From: an uncultured Bacteroides sp.
GTDB taxonomy: Bacteria; Bacteroidota; Bacteroidia; Bacteroidales; Bacteroidaceae
Direction: 5' to 3'
Assembly (NCBI RefSeq): GCF_910585845.1
Contig: NZ_CAJUHF010000066.1
Location: 1 to 15,912 of the forward strand
DNA length: 15,912 bases
In this document: in pieces, positions 7,001 through 14,898 of the stretch
How the letters are laid out: each line of letters opens with the position of its first letter
How positions within the stretch are numbered: position 1 is the first letter of the stretch
Made by a program: the position numbers and the translations under genes
Notes under the pieces: generated by a model
Seen by the model: the letters and a program-made list of their open reading frames with translations, nothing else
Database searches by the model: none
What the model was told of the DNA's origin: nothing

Positions 7001-8153
7001 GATCCGCGTTGCGGACACCGGAAGCGGCATCGACGCCAAGGAGGCGGACAAGATATTCGACCGTTTCTATCAGACCGAACAGCCGGACAGCCCGAGCCGC
7101 AGCGCCGGAACAGGCATCGGTCTGGCACTGACGAAGGGCATCGTAGAGCTGCACCACGGCACCATTCGCGTAGAAAGCGAACTGGGCAAGGGCAGCTGCT
7201 TCATCGTCCGCCTGCAGCTGGGCAACAGTCAGTTCAGTGCCGAGGAGATCAGCAAGAAGAGCGAAGACGTGCGGCAGGCCGAACAGCCGCAATCGGCCGA
7301 AGTATCCGCCCTGCTGAAGGCCGAACTGGAGGAGAACGCACCGAAGAGGCGCATGCCCGACGTCAAGATGGTCATCGTAGAAGACAACGCCCCCATCCGC
7401 GAGATGCTGGCGGGCATCTTCCGCCCCTTCTACCGGGTGCTGACGGCGGCCGACGGAGAAGAGGGACTGGAACTGGTGCGGAAGGAGATGCCGAACATCG
7501 TGGTGAGCGACGTGGTGATGCCCAAGATGTCGGGCACGGAACTCTGCAAACAGCTGAAGGGCGACTTCAACACCTGCCACATCCCGGTAGTGCTGCTCAC
7601 CGCACGCACCGCCATCGAGCAGAACATCGAAGGCCTGCGCACCGGTGCGGACGACTACATCACCAAGCCGTTCAACACGAACCTGCTGATATCGCGCTGC
7701 AACAATCTGGTGAACTCGCGCATCCTCCTGCAAGAGAAGTTCAGCAAGCAGCCGCAGGCCTACACCCAGATGCTTGCCACCAACCCGATAGACAAGGACA
7801 TCCTGGACCGTGCCACCGGCATCATCGAGGAGCATCTGGACGACACGGAGTTCAACGTCAACATCTTCGCCCGCGAAATGGGCATGGCGCGCACCAACCT
7901 CTTCACCAAGCTGAAGGCCATCACCGGACAGACCCCGAACGACTTCATCCTCACCATCCGCCTCAAGAAAGGCGCCCTGATGCTGCGCAACAACATGGAA
8001 CTGAACATCTCCGAGATATCGGACAAGATCGGGTTCAGCTCCTCGCGCTACTTCTCGAAGTGCTTCAAGGACGTGTACCACGTCAGCCCCCTCGCCTACC
8101 GCAAGGGGGAGACGGCCGGAGAGGAGGAGGAAGAGAAGAGCGAAGGGGAATAG
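4080..8153 (+). CDS. Hybrid two-component system regulator (HTCS) of the PUL
   Basis: One polypeptide that senses a glycan fragment in the periplasm and activates PUL transcription. The chosen start, GTG 4080, gives a signal peptide or membrane anchor (MQKFIRTLLVALVSIVTTNL, then YSQ). The frame stays open back to GTG 4002, but that lies on the predicted -7 box. Domains, with residues from GTG 4080: about 14 propeller blades with LWIG/MWIGT-type repeats (roughly 25-650, two seven-bladed propellers); Y_Y_Y domain (about 676-756); membrane helix (about 775-796); HisKA with SHEFRTPLTL, phospho-His834; HATPase with NNLLSNAIKH (about 946-955), DTGSGID and GTGIGLAL; receiver domain (about 1096-1207) with phospho-Asp1144 in VVSDVVMPKMSG and ITKPF; AraC-type HTH (about 1241-1345). 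All catalytic residues are present, so it looks functional. The first 250 bases are AT-rich, the rest strongly GC-rich. The ligand cannot be predicted. Confidence 0.93.
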   Translation: MQKFIRTLLVALVSIVTTNLYSQNITFKHLTTDDGLSQFSVNSLYIDENGILWIATREGLNQYNGNDIQTYKLSKNDPYSLFCNTVLRITGDQNGKIYMLCTEGIAQFDLTTQRFTTLLQDNINSIYYKNGLFIGKKNEIYRYNEQTGNFDLFYQMAGENIEIFCMYENEGEMWIGTTSEGVFKLRLDGQQLTHPIDKGNITSIYRDNAGEMWIGSWENGLFHLKADGTIENLRHDPENPHSLSSNFVRACCEDDLGNIWIGTFNGLNRYNKSTGIFQNHTAAEAQSEGLTHSSIWCIVKDKQGTLWLGTYFGGVNYFNPEYEIYTGYRVSREEKKGLSSPIVGRTIEDKNGNLWIGTEGGGLNFYNRHTREFKWYLTGQGHNSISHSNVKALYYDPDKEIIWIGTHLGGLNKLDIRTGTFTHYLMEEDNPETLPSNIVRDITPYQDQLLIATQNGVCLFDPQDGKCRQLFKDTKEGRRIIMVADLEMDANGTLWIAATGEGVFAYRFDTNKLTNYRHDAEQPHSLSNNNVNNIMQDSRGNLWFSTSGSGLDLYRPATNDFANFDKASNGLVSDCIYDTQESPTSGKLILTTNQGFSIFDQETGRFRNYSVENGFPLTAVNENALCATHDGEIFLGGTQGMISFNELELNFTPKPYRIILSRLIVNGTEVKVGDDTGILSRSSLCHTEEITLNADQTMFSIEFATSNYVAANKDDIIYKLEGFSDDWNSTRGQPIITYTNLNAGTYHLLVKPRGKEEALCPQVRLTIHVLPPYYRTPLAYLVYLVVTGILLGYLVRTYKSRIKLRESLKYEQKHIQDVEALNQSKLRFFTNISHEFRTPLTLIVSQVETLMQLQNFTPTIYNKILGIYQNSIQLRELITELLDFRKQEQGHMKVKVSPHDIVHFLYENYLIFMEYANSKQINLLFEKDTDSLEVWYDQKQMQKVVNNLLSNAIKHTQAEDTITLGIATEGNEAVIRVADTGSGIDAKEADKIFDRFYQTEQPDSPSRSAGTGIGLALTKGIVELHHGTIRVESELGKGSCFIVRLQLGNSQFSAEEISKKSEDVRQAEQPQSAEVSALLKAELEENAPKRRMPDVKMVIVEDNAPIREMLAGIFRPFYRVLTAADGEEGLELVRKEMPNIVVSDVVMPKMSGTELCKQLKGDFNTCHIPVVLLTARTAIEQNIEGLRTGADDYITKPFNTNLLISRCNNLVNSRILLQEKFSKQPQAYTQMLATNPIDKDILDRATGIIEEHLDDTEFNVNIFAREMGMARTNLFTKLKAITGQTPNDFILTIRLKKGALMLRNNMELNISEISDKIGFSSSRYFSKCFKDVYHVSPLAYRKGETAGEEEEEKSEGE

Positions 8154-8179
8154 CCTCTTCGGGCGGAAACGGCCCGCAC

Positions 8180-8248
8180 CGGAAAAACGGTTCACGAAAA
8201 GCGGTTAAATAAACTTAATGATTTCATCGAATTTTCGCCGTTTTTCCG
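8180..8248. other. Long interrupted hairpin downstream of the regulator
   Basis: CGGAAAAACGG (8180-8190) pairs perfectly with CCGTTTTTCCG (8238-8248), and the inner CGAAAA (8195-8200) pairs with TTTTCG (8232-8237), with a 4-base bulge between the arms. The loop is about 31 bases. There is no T-run after it on the plus strand, so it is at most an atypical terminator or a 3' stabilising structure for the regulator mRNA. Confidence 0.45.
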
Positions 8249-8335
8249 TCACTCCGTAGCCCGCAGCTCGTCACTCTGAAACTCACAGCCCCTCACTCAG
8301 CAGCCCGATACCCCTCCCCCCTTAACCCGCAGCCC

Positions 8336-8354
8336 AAAATGTACATTTTCATCC
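8336..8354 (+). promoter_or_regulatory. Candidate regulator-binding site upstream of the sulfatase
   Basis: It holds the perfect 14-bp palindrome AAAATGTACATTTT (8336-8349) followed by CATCCTT. The arrangement ATGTACA-TTTT-nnn-CCTT recurs before susC with one extra A. TGTAC starts 57 bases before the -7 box here and 58 bases before it at susC, suggesting a shared activator site, plausibly for the hybrid regulator. Confidence 0.45.
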
Positions 8355-8396
8355 TTCGCCCGTACTTCTTTATACACACAATTCAGGAAAAGCCAT

Positions 8397-8404
8397 TACC
8401 TTTG
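8397..8404 (+). promoter_or_regulatory. -7 element TACCTTTG for the sulfatase
   Basis: An exact TAnnTTTG match ending 35 bases before the sulfatase ATG. No TTTG -33 element sits at the normal spacing, which would fit an activator-dependent promoter. Confidence 0.55.
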
Positions 8405-8439
8405 ACCCTCGTAAACAACAATCTAAAAGCTAAAGAACA

Positions 8440-10002
8440 ATGAAGCACATCCTTCCCTTATGGACGCTTCCGGCAGGAGCCGCCTTGCTGGCCGGATGCG
8501 GAAACACAACCCAAAAAGAAGCCACCGACTGCAATCTCCGGCAGAAACCCAACGTCGTCTACCTGATAGCCGACGACCTCGGCATCGGCGACCTGAGCTG
8601 TTACGGCGCCACCCAAATAAGCACCCCCAACATCGACCGCCTCGCCGGACAAGGTGCACAGTTCACCAATGCATACGCCACCTCCTCCACCAGCACCCCC
8701 TCACGCTTCGGACTGCTGACCGGAATGTACCCCTGGCGGCAAGAAAACACCGGCATCGCCCCCGGAAACTCCGAACTGATCATCGACACCGCCTGCGTCA
8801 CCCTGGCCGACATGTTCCACGCCGAAGGCTACACCACCGCCGCCATCGGCAAATGGCACCTCGGACTCGGCCCCAAAGGCGGCACCGACTTCAATACCCT
8901 CATCCGACCGAACACCCAAGACATCGGATTCGACTACGAATACATCATCCCCGCCACCGTCGACCGCGTACCCTGCGTATTCGTCGAAAACGGCCGCGTG
9001 GCAGGACTCGACCCCAACGACCCCATCACCGTCAGCTACGACCACAAAGTAGGCCACTGGCCCACCGGACTCGAAAACCCCGAACTCGTCACCCTGAAGC
9101 CCAGTCAAGGCCACAACAACACCATCATCAACGGCATCCCCCGCATCGGCTGGATGACCGGCGGAAAAGCCGCCCTCTGGAACGACGAAGAGATAGCCGA
9201 CGTCATCACCTCCAAAGCCAAAGACTTCATCATCAACCATCAGGACCGACCCTTCTTCCTATACATGGGCACGCAAGACGTCCACGTCCCCCGCGTCCCC
9301 CACCCCCGTTTCGCCGGAAAGAGCGGCATGGGCACCCGTGGCGACGTCATCCTGCAACTGGACTGGACCGTAGGCGAAATCATGCACACGCTCGACAGCC
9401 TCCACCTTGCCGACAACACCATCTTCGTGTTCTGTAGCGACAACGGCCCCGTCATCGATGACGGCTACCAAGACCAAGCCCTTGAGCTCCTCAACGGCCA
9501 CACCCCCATGAAGCACTACCGCGGCGGAAAGTACAGCGCCTACGAAGCCGGCACCCGCATCCCCTTCATCGTACGCTGGCCCCTGGGCATCCAGCCCTGC
9601 AAGCAGCAGGCGCTCTTCTCCATGATCGACGTCTACGCCTCGTTCGCCGCCCTGCTCAACCATCCGCTCACGCCCGACAGCGTAGCCCCCGACAGCCGCG
9701 ACCAACTCGCCACCCTCCTGGGGAAAGACAACAACGGATGCGACTACATCGTCCAGCAGAACCTGAACAACACCCTGTCCATCATCCAAGGCACATGGAA
9801 ATACATCGAACCCAGCGACAAACCCGCCATCGAACACTGGACCCGTATGGAGCTGGGCAACGACCCGAAGCCCCAACTGTACAATATCTCCATCGACCCT
9901 TCGGAGACAAACAACGTAGCAGAAGCCCATCCGGAAACCGTCAGAGCACTCTCCGCCCTGCTGGAGCAAGTGAAAGCCGGAAAAGAGAAGAAAATCAAGT
10001 AG
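8440..10002 (+). CDS. Ser-type lipoprotein sulfatase (S1 family)
   Basis: A 520-residue sulfatase that would remove sulfate esters from a glycan. The N-terminus is a lipoprotein signal with lipobox LAGC (Cys20), so it is membrane-anchored, in the periplasm or at the surface. The active-site signature STPSRFGLLTG covers residues 85-95: Ser85 would be converted to formylglycine by an anaerobic sulfatase-maturating enzyme encoded elsewhere. Other expected residues are present: Asp45/Asp46 (ADDLG), Arg89, Lys138 and His140 (GKWHLG), His282 (DVHVP), Asp334/Asn335 (SDNG) and Lys364 (RGGK). Length is normal and the gene intact. Related Bacteroides enzymes act on host glycans such as mucin or glycosaminoglycans; I cannot fix the subfamily or sulfate position by eye. 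It is very GC-rich (38 of 60 bases in 8941-9000) compared with susC. The stop codon lies within a 33-bp tandem duplication. Confidence 0.92.
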   Translation: MKHILPLWTLPAGAALLAGCGNTTQKEATDCNLRQKPNVVYLIADDLGIGDLSCYGATQISTPNIDRLAGQGAQFTNAYATSSTSTPSRFGLLTGMYPWRQENTGIAPGNSELIIDTACVTLADMFHAEGYTTAAIGKWHLGLGPKGGTDFNTLIRPNTQDIGFDYEYIIPATVDRVPCVFVENGRVAGLDPNDPITVSYDHKVGHWPTGLENPELVTLKPSQGHNNTIINGIPRIGWMTGGKAALWNDEEIADVITSKAKDFIINHQDRPFFLYMGTQDVHVPRVPHPRFAGKSGMGTRGDVILQLDWTVGEIMHTLDSLHLADNTIFVFCSDNGPVIDDGYQDQALELLNGHTPMKHYRGGKYSAYEAGTRIPFIVRWPLGIQPCKQQALFSMIDVYASFAALLNHPLTPDSVAPDSRDQLATLLGKDNNGCDYIVQQNLNNTLSIIQGTWKYIEPSDKPAIEHWTRMELGNDPKPQLYNISIDPSETNNVAEAHPETVRALSALLEQVKAGKEKKIK

Positions 10003-10056
10003 AAAACCCCATAAACAGAGAATAAAACCAAGTAGAAAACCCTATAAACAGAGAAC
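9991..10056 (+). repeat. 33-bp tandem duplication spanning the sulfatase stop
   Basis: 9991-10023 and 10024-10056 are adjacent copies differing at three positions (9995 T/C, 10010 C/T, 10023 T/C). The first copy contains the last three sense codons and the TAG stop (10000-10002); the second carries an in-frame TAG at 10033-10035. The unit is 11 codons long. It looks like a local duplication by slippage with no obvious function beyond a second, back-up stop. Confidence 0.8.
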
Positions 10057-10063
10057 TGCATCA

Positions 10064-10084
10064 GAAATGTACAATTTTGTACCT
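10064..10084 (+). promoter_or_regulatory. Candidate regulator-binding site upstream of susC
   Basis: It contains TGTAC twice as direct repeats exactly 10 bases apart (10068-10072 and 10078-10082); GTACAA/TTGTAC also makes an inverted pair. The sequence ATGTACAATTTTGTACCTTT matches the site upstream of the sulfatase with a single inserted base. It begins 58 bases before the -7 box. This is a plausible site for the AraC-type domain of the hybrid regulator; binding is inference. Confidence 0.5.
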
Positions 10085-10125
10085 TTTGCGAACTATTAAT
10101 CAAGGTTCACTTCTATTCAGTCACA

Positions 10126-10133
10126 TATATTTG
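10126..10133 (+). promoter_or_regulatory. -7 element TATATTTG for susCD
   Basis: An exact TAnnTTTG match, identical to the elements of the regulator and the kinase. It ends 63 bases before the susC ATG. No consensus -33 TTTG is seen at 19-21 bases upstream, consistent with a promoter that needs an activator. Confidence 0.55.
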
Positions 10134-10196
10134 CAACGAAGTTCAACACTTCCTTCAACGGAAGAAAACCTTATTACTAATTAATAGATTTAATTT

Positions 10197-13100
10197 ATGG
10201 AAAAGAAATCGTACTTCCTAAGACATCTCGGTCTTGTGTTACTTTGTATATTATTGGCCACACAAGCTAATGCACAGAACATTACAGTAACAGGTACAGT
10301 GACAGACAGTTTTGGTCCTGTAATCGGTGCCTCAGTAATTGTAGAGGGAACTTCTAATGGCTGCATTACAGACTTCGACGGAAAATTCAGTCTCAGCAAT
10401 GTTCCTTCTAATGGAACTCTCTCATTCTCTTACATCGGCTATCAGACACAGAAAATTGCCGTAAACGGAAAAACCTCTATCAACGTAAAATTAGCAGAAG
10501 ACACCCAGCTCCTTCAGGAGGTTGTGGTTGTAGGCTATGGCGTACAACGCAAAAGTGATTTGACCGGTGCCGTCGCCTCCGTAAAAGCAGGAGACGTACT
10601 GAAAAACACACCTTCCGGCAATGTATCAGACGCTCTGCAAGGACGTATGGCCGGTGTGTCAGTTGTCAGCGCAGGTGATCCCTCCAGCGACCAAACCATC
10701 CGTATCCGCGGTATCAACTCTATTACTGCCGACAGTGAACCCCTGGTAGTGGTTGACGGATTCATCGGCGGCTCCCTAAAATCTCTCAATCCTGCCGACA
10801 TCCAATCTATCGAGGTCTTAAAAGACGCTTCAGCCACAGCTGTCTACGGCTCTCGTGGTGCCAATGGCGTAATCTTAGTGACAACAAAAACCCCAAACAA
10901 GGATCGTTTGACCGTATCAGTCAATGCATTTGTAAATCTGAAAACAGTAATCAACAAACCCGACCTTCTTTCTCCGGCAGAGTTCGCCCAATTGGCCAAC
11001 GCCTACGGAAAAGAATATAACGAAAGCCAAGGAAAAGCAGCTCATGTATATTATACTCCCGACCAAATAGCAGCCTTCTCAAGCGGCAAAGCAGGATATA
11101 ATTATATAGATCATATTTTCAATTCTCCAGGAGTGGCGCAGAACTATGAAGTCTCAATAGCCGGTGGTGGAGAGAAAACGAATTTCCTGACCTCCCTTCG
11201 CTACGAAAGCGTAGAAGGAGCCATCAAAAACTCTAAGAATGATGCATTCAACTGGCGTTTGAAACTTGATACCAAACTGAAAAAATGGTGGAAAGTCGGT
11301 ATGAATCTTTATGGTAATCTGAACATCTCATCAGGTCCACGTATGGCTCAATATGAGGGGTTACTTGTTTCTGCCATCAACTTCCCGAATACGACTTCTC
11401 CCACAAATGAAAAAGGAGAATATAACAACGTTTATGCCATTGGCGGGAATCCGGCTTATAATCCAATGGGATATATCAATGAGATTGACGGAGACACCCG
11501 AAGACTGGTAAACAACCTCCAAGGCTATATGGATTTTAACATTATCGACGGGTTGACTTTCCGTACCCAATTAGGAGTAACATTTACCAATTCATTAGCG
11601 ACAAGCTCGGAGAACGCCAAAAGTTATTACTATTTCAAGAATACCAGAACACAGGCTACAGCCAACAGCGCTTTCAACTGGAGCTGGCTAAATACCAATA
11701 CCTTGAACTACACCAAGGAGTTTAACAAGAACCATCGTATCAATGCAACTGCCGTTTTGGAACAGTCCTATAGCAATAACTTCACTTTGAAAGGAGTAGC
11801 CAATAACATGTATTTTGAACGTCTGGGTGCCAACAGTTTGGCCGACTCTTACAGCCAAAATGCAAGCTCAGGACGCATTATAAATACATTACTTTCCGGA
11901 ATGTTCCGCGTAAACTATGTCTTAATGGATAAGTACATGGTAACAGCTTCTATCCGCGCCGACGGCTCCTCACGCCTAAAAGACAAATGGGATTATTTCC
12001 CTTCTGCCGCATTGGCATGGAACATCAAGCAAGAAGCATTTATGCAAGACGTAAAAGCTATCAGCCAGTTAAAGTTACGTATCGGATATGGCTCTGTAGG
12101 TAATCAAGCGATAGAACCCTACCGCATTTTCTCTCAAATGACACCTACCCAAAACGCAGATGGCTCAACGTCTTACACAGTCGGACGTCCGGCAGCCGAA
12201 TACTTGAAATGGGAACGCAATGATCAAATCAATGCAGGTATAGATTTAGGCTTCTTCAATGGACGCTTGACATTGACTGCCGACTGGTATAACAAATTAT
12301 CTAAAGATGTTCTATTAGAAGTACAACAGCCTGTCCATAGTGGTTGGGATAAACTCCTGAAAAATGCCTGCGAAATACAGAACAGAGGTTTTGAGATCAC
12401 AATTGGCGCAGACCCGGTAAGTACTAAAGATTGGAACTGGCATACGGACGTTACTTTATCTCACAACAAAGGGACTTTCAAGAATATCCCTACATTAGAC
12501 CGTACTCAAATCCAAGCCGGACAATATGAGAACAAAGTATTCAAAATGATTGAAGGAGAAAAACTGGGAACTTTCTGGGGATATACCAACTTAGGAGTCT
12601 GGAAAAGCGACGAAGTAAATCAAGAAGTCACCGTAATTAAGAATGGAGTAGAGACAAAAGGCACTTATGCTTCCATCTATAAAGTAGTTCCGGGTCAAGA
12701 GAAACTCTTAGACGCAAATAATGACGGTACTTACAATGATGATGACCAAAGCATCATAGGTAACGGACAGCCCAGTTTTAACTGGGGGTGGAATAATACT
12801 CTTCGTTATAAAGACTTCGACCTTTCATTGTTCATTATCGGTTTCCACGGCTTCGATATTTATAATGTAACCGATCAGTCTGGTTACGGAAATGCCGTAT
12901 CAGGCATCAATACGGATGTTATTACTCCTAAACGTGCACTCTTAAATCGTTGGACCAAAGAAAATGAAAACACTGATGTTCCAGGATTTGTCAAACTCAA
13001 CCAAACTACCACCGGATTCAATAGTCGGTTTGTAGAAAAAGGTGACTTCATAAAAGTCAAGAGCATAACTTTAGGATATAACTTACCTAAAAAGGCATGC

Positions 13101-13280
13101 GATAAGGTTTTCCTCAACGACCTGAGATTTTACCTCTCTGTACAGAATCCTTTCATGATAACAAGCTATAGCGGTCTTGATCCGGAAGCAACGCTCGGCA
13201 GTCCGTTAGTATCCGGTGTTGATTGGGGTTGTTATCCCAATAGCCGCAATTTTCTGTTAGGTGTAAACTTCTCATTCTAA
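10197..13280 (+). CDS. susC: SusC/RagA-type TonB-dependent outer-membrane transporter
   Basis: A 1027-residue transporter that imports oligosaccharides through the outer membrane, driven by TonB, working as a pair with the SusD-like lipoprotein that caps it. The sequence shows a signal peptide (about 1-26, ending ATQANAQ), a carboxypeptidase-regulatory-like beta-sandwich (about 29-115, VTGTVTDSFGPVIGASV), a TonB-box-like EVVVVGYG, a plug domain (about 120-230) with GRMAGVSV, IRIRGINS, PLVVVDGF and VLKDASATAVYGSRGANGVI, and then the barrel, ending in the aromatic FLLGVNFSF. It lacks the N-terminal STN domain, so it does not look coupled to an anti-sigma factor; control would come from the hybrid regulator. 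Length and motifs are complete. Base composition is much lower in GC (24 of 60 in 11401-11460) than the two genes before it. susC is used here in the family sense only. Confidence 0.95.
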   Translation: MEKKSYFLRHLGLVLLCILLATQANAQNITVTGTVTDSFGPVIGASVIVEGTSNGCITDFDGKFSLSNVPSNGTLSFSYIGYQTQKIAVNGKTSINVKLAEDTQLLQEVVVVGYGVQRKSDLTGAVASVKAGDVLKNTPSGNVSDALQGRMAGVSVVSAGDPSSDQTIRIRGINSITADSEPLVVVDGFIGGSLKSLNPADIQSIEVLKDASATAVYGSRGANGVILVTTKTPNKDRLTVSVNAFVNLKTVINKPDLLSPAEFAQLANAYGKEYNESQGKAAHVYYTPDQIAAFSSGKAGYNYIDHIFNSPGVAQNYEVSIAGGGEKTNFLTSLRYESVEGAIKNSKNDAFNWRLKLDTKLKKWWKVGMNLYGNLNISSGPRMAQYEGLLVSAINFPNTTSPTNEKGEYNNVYAIGGNPAYNPMGYINEIDGDTRRLVNNLQGYMDFNIIDGLTFRTQLGVTFTNSLATSSENAKSYYYFKNTRTQATANSAFNWSWLNTNTLNYTKEFNKNHRINATAVLEQSYSNNFTLKGVANNMYFERLGANSLADSYSQNASSGRIINTLLSGMFRVNYVLMDKYMVTASIRADGSSRLKDKWDYFPSAALAWNIKQEAFMQDVKAISQLKLRIGYGSVGNQAIEPYRIFSQMTPTQNADGSTSYTVGRPAAEYLKWERNDQINAGIDLGFFNGRLTLTADWYNKLSKDVLLEVQQPVHSGWDKLLKNACEIQNRGFEITIGADPVSTKDWNWHTDVTLSHNKGTFKNIPTLDRTQIQAGQYENKVFKMIEGEKLGTFWGYTNLGVWKSDEVNQEVTVIKNGVETKGTYASIYKVVPGQEKLLDANNDGTYNDDDQSIIGNGQPSFNWGWNNTLRYKDFDLSLFIIGFHGFDIYNVTDQSGYGNAVSGINTDVITPKRALLNRWTKENENTDVPGFVKLNQTTTGFNSRFVEKGDFIKVKSITLGYNLPKKACDKVFLNDLRFYLSVQNPFMITSYSGLDPEATLGSPLVSGVDWGCYPNSRNFLLGVNFSF

Positions 13281-13306
13281 TATTAACTGATAAGATAAAA
13301 GACATT

Positions 13307-14818
13307 ATGAAAAAATTAGCATATATAACATTAGGATGCTGTATGGCATTGACTACTGCATGCGTTGATTTAGATCAGTATCCCCAATCATTCATCACAG
13401 AGGAAGAATATAATGGTATAGAACAGGACATAAACAAAGTAGAACTTGCAGCAACCGGTCTCTATAAGAATTTATGGAATGGTAATTATGGTTTCTGCTG
13501 CCGCATGATGCGTATAGATTGCGCAGCAGACCAAATGGTAAGCTCTCCTAAACCCAATAATGTTTTAGATTACATTATCCAGTTGAATCCAAGCATAAGC
13601 TCCAACACAGCAGACTGGGACACTTCATGGGCTAATTTCTGGAGTGTCATTACCGGTGCCAATACTCTGATTGCAGGTACTCCCATTCCCGAAATAAGCG
13701 GTGTAACTGACGCAGAAAGAGAAGCCTCCGAGAAGATAGCAAAACGATATAAGGCTGTTGTGGCAGAAGCTCGTTTCATGCGCGCTTTGAGTTATTTCTA
13801 TTTAGTACGTATGTACGGAGACATTCCATACGTCACAAATAGTTCCGAAGCCATCGAATATCAACCACGTACCGCTGTGGCTGATATTTATAATAAGATT
13901 ATCGTTCCCGACCTGATTGAAGCATGCGCATCATTGCCCACAGTGAGTCGTAGCGGATTCAGTTCTACACCTTCACAATGGGCAGCAAAAGCACTCCTTT
14001 CTGATGTTTACATGACTATGGCAGGATGGCCTTTAAAGTTAGGTAAAGAATATTACGCGAAAGCTGCGGAAGTCTCTTTGGACATTATAGAACACTCCGG
14101 CCTCTCTCTGACACCGGTATATGGCGATTTATGGAAAGAAGCCAAGAAGGAAGAAGCCAATGAGCATCTATTCGCCATACACAATTCTGTGGCAAACAAA
14201 GTTGCAAGTCAGTATGGCAAGTCTTTCTATCCGCGAGACTATGTCAAAGCCGGTTGGGCAGACTATTATGCCAATCCGGACTATATGGCAATCTATCCGG
14301 AAGGTGCACGGAAAGAATTCAATTACATGACCGAATGGCCTACAGCAGCAGGAAAGACCGTAAAATGGCAAGACAGCCAGGACAAATACCCTTGTATTGC
14401 CAAATACCAAGATTATAATCAGGGAGTAGCAGGTAATAGTGCACAATCTAACGGTATAACCCCCATTTACCGATATGCAGATGTATTATTAAGATATGCT
14501 GAAGCATCTAACTTAGCTACAGGTAATGTTAACGCCAAAGCTTTAAAATGCCTGCAAGATGTTCAAGCCCGCGCTGGTGCACCTTTGACAACAACAACTA
14601 ATAGCGAGGAATTCGACAAAGCAGTGTTTGCGGAACGTGGTTACGAATTCTTAGCCGAATACAAGCGTTGGTTCGACTTGGTACGTCGTGAAAAAGTGAG
14701 TGAATTCAAATCTGAATATTATCCTTCATCGCTTATGAAAGCCAATAACCATTACTATTTTCCAATTCCTTCTACTCAAATCAAGCTTACTGGCTGGACC
14801 AACAATGCAGGATATTAA
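13307..14818 (+). CDS. susD: SusD/RagB-type glycan-binding lipoprotein
   Basis: A 503-residue surface lipoprotein that binds the glycan and forms the lid on the SusC transporter. It begins with a lipoprotein signal (MKKLAYITLGCCMALTTAC, lipobox TTAC, Cys19) followed by the usual VDLDQYPQ. The alpha-helical SusD core is seen in VVAEARFMRALSYFYLVRMY with GDIPYVT (TPR-like region, about 155-180), and in ITPIYRYADVLLRYAEASNL, RAGAPLTT and FAERGYEFLAEYKRWFDLVR near the C-terminus. Length is at the short-to-normal end for the family. It starts 26 bases after susC and is clearly in the same transcript, which ends at the strong terminator 80 bases downstream. The glycan bound cannot be inferred from sequence. 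Confidence 0.94.
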   Translation: MKKLAYITLGCCMALTTACVDLDQYPQSFITEEEYNGIEQDINKVELAATGLYKNLWNGNYGFCCRMMRIDCAADQMVSSPKPNNVLDYIIQLNPSISSNTADWDTSWANFWSVITGANTLIAGTPIPEISGVTDAEREASEKIAKRYKAVVAEARFMRALSYFYLVRMYGDIPYVTNSSEAIEYQPRTAVADIYNKIIVPDLIEACASLPTVSRSGFSSTPSQWAAKALLSDVYMTMAGWPLKLGKEYYAKAAEVSLDIIEHSGLSLTPVYGDLWKEAKKEEANEHLFAIHNSVANKVASQYGKSFYPRDYVKAGWADYYANPDYMAIYPEGARKEFNYMTEWPTAAGKTVKWQDSQDKYPCIAKYQDYNQGVAGNSAQSNGITPIYRYADVLLRYAEASNLATGNVNAKALKCLQDVQARAGAPLTTTTNSEEFDKAVFAERGYEFLAEYKRWFDLVRREKVSEFKSEYYPSSLMKANNHYYFPIPSTQIKLTGWTNNAGY

Positions 14819-14898
14819 TCAACAAAAGACGCTTACATATACTTCTAACCTCATTATCTAATAAATCAAACAGACCTTAATCAATTTGATATGTGTAT

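Noticed and set aside
5235..8195. Very long minus-strand open frame (986 codons) opposite the regulator
   Set aside because: It lies wholly against a gene with clear, ordered domains. Its translation is low-complexity in V, R, L, H and A with no motif, as expected from the complement of GC-rich codons.
5705..8212. 835-codon plus-strand open frame overlapping the regulator and running past its stop
   Set aside because: Arg/His/Pro/Gln-rich translation with no domain. It is an out-of-frame shadow made possible by the GC-rich composition.
8460..9437. 325-codon plus-strand frame inside the sulfatase
   Set aside because: Extremely Arg/His/Pro-rich shadow of the sulfatase reading frame, without protein-family features.
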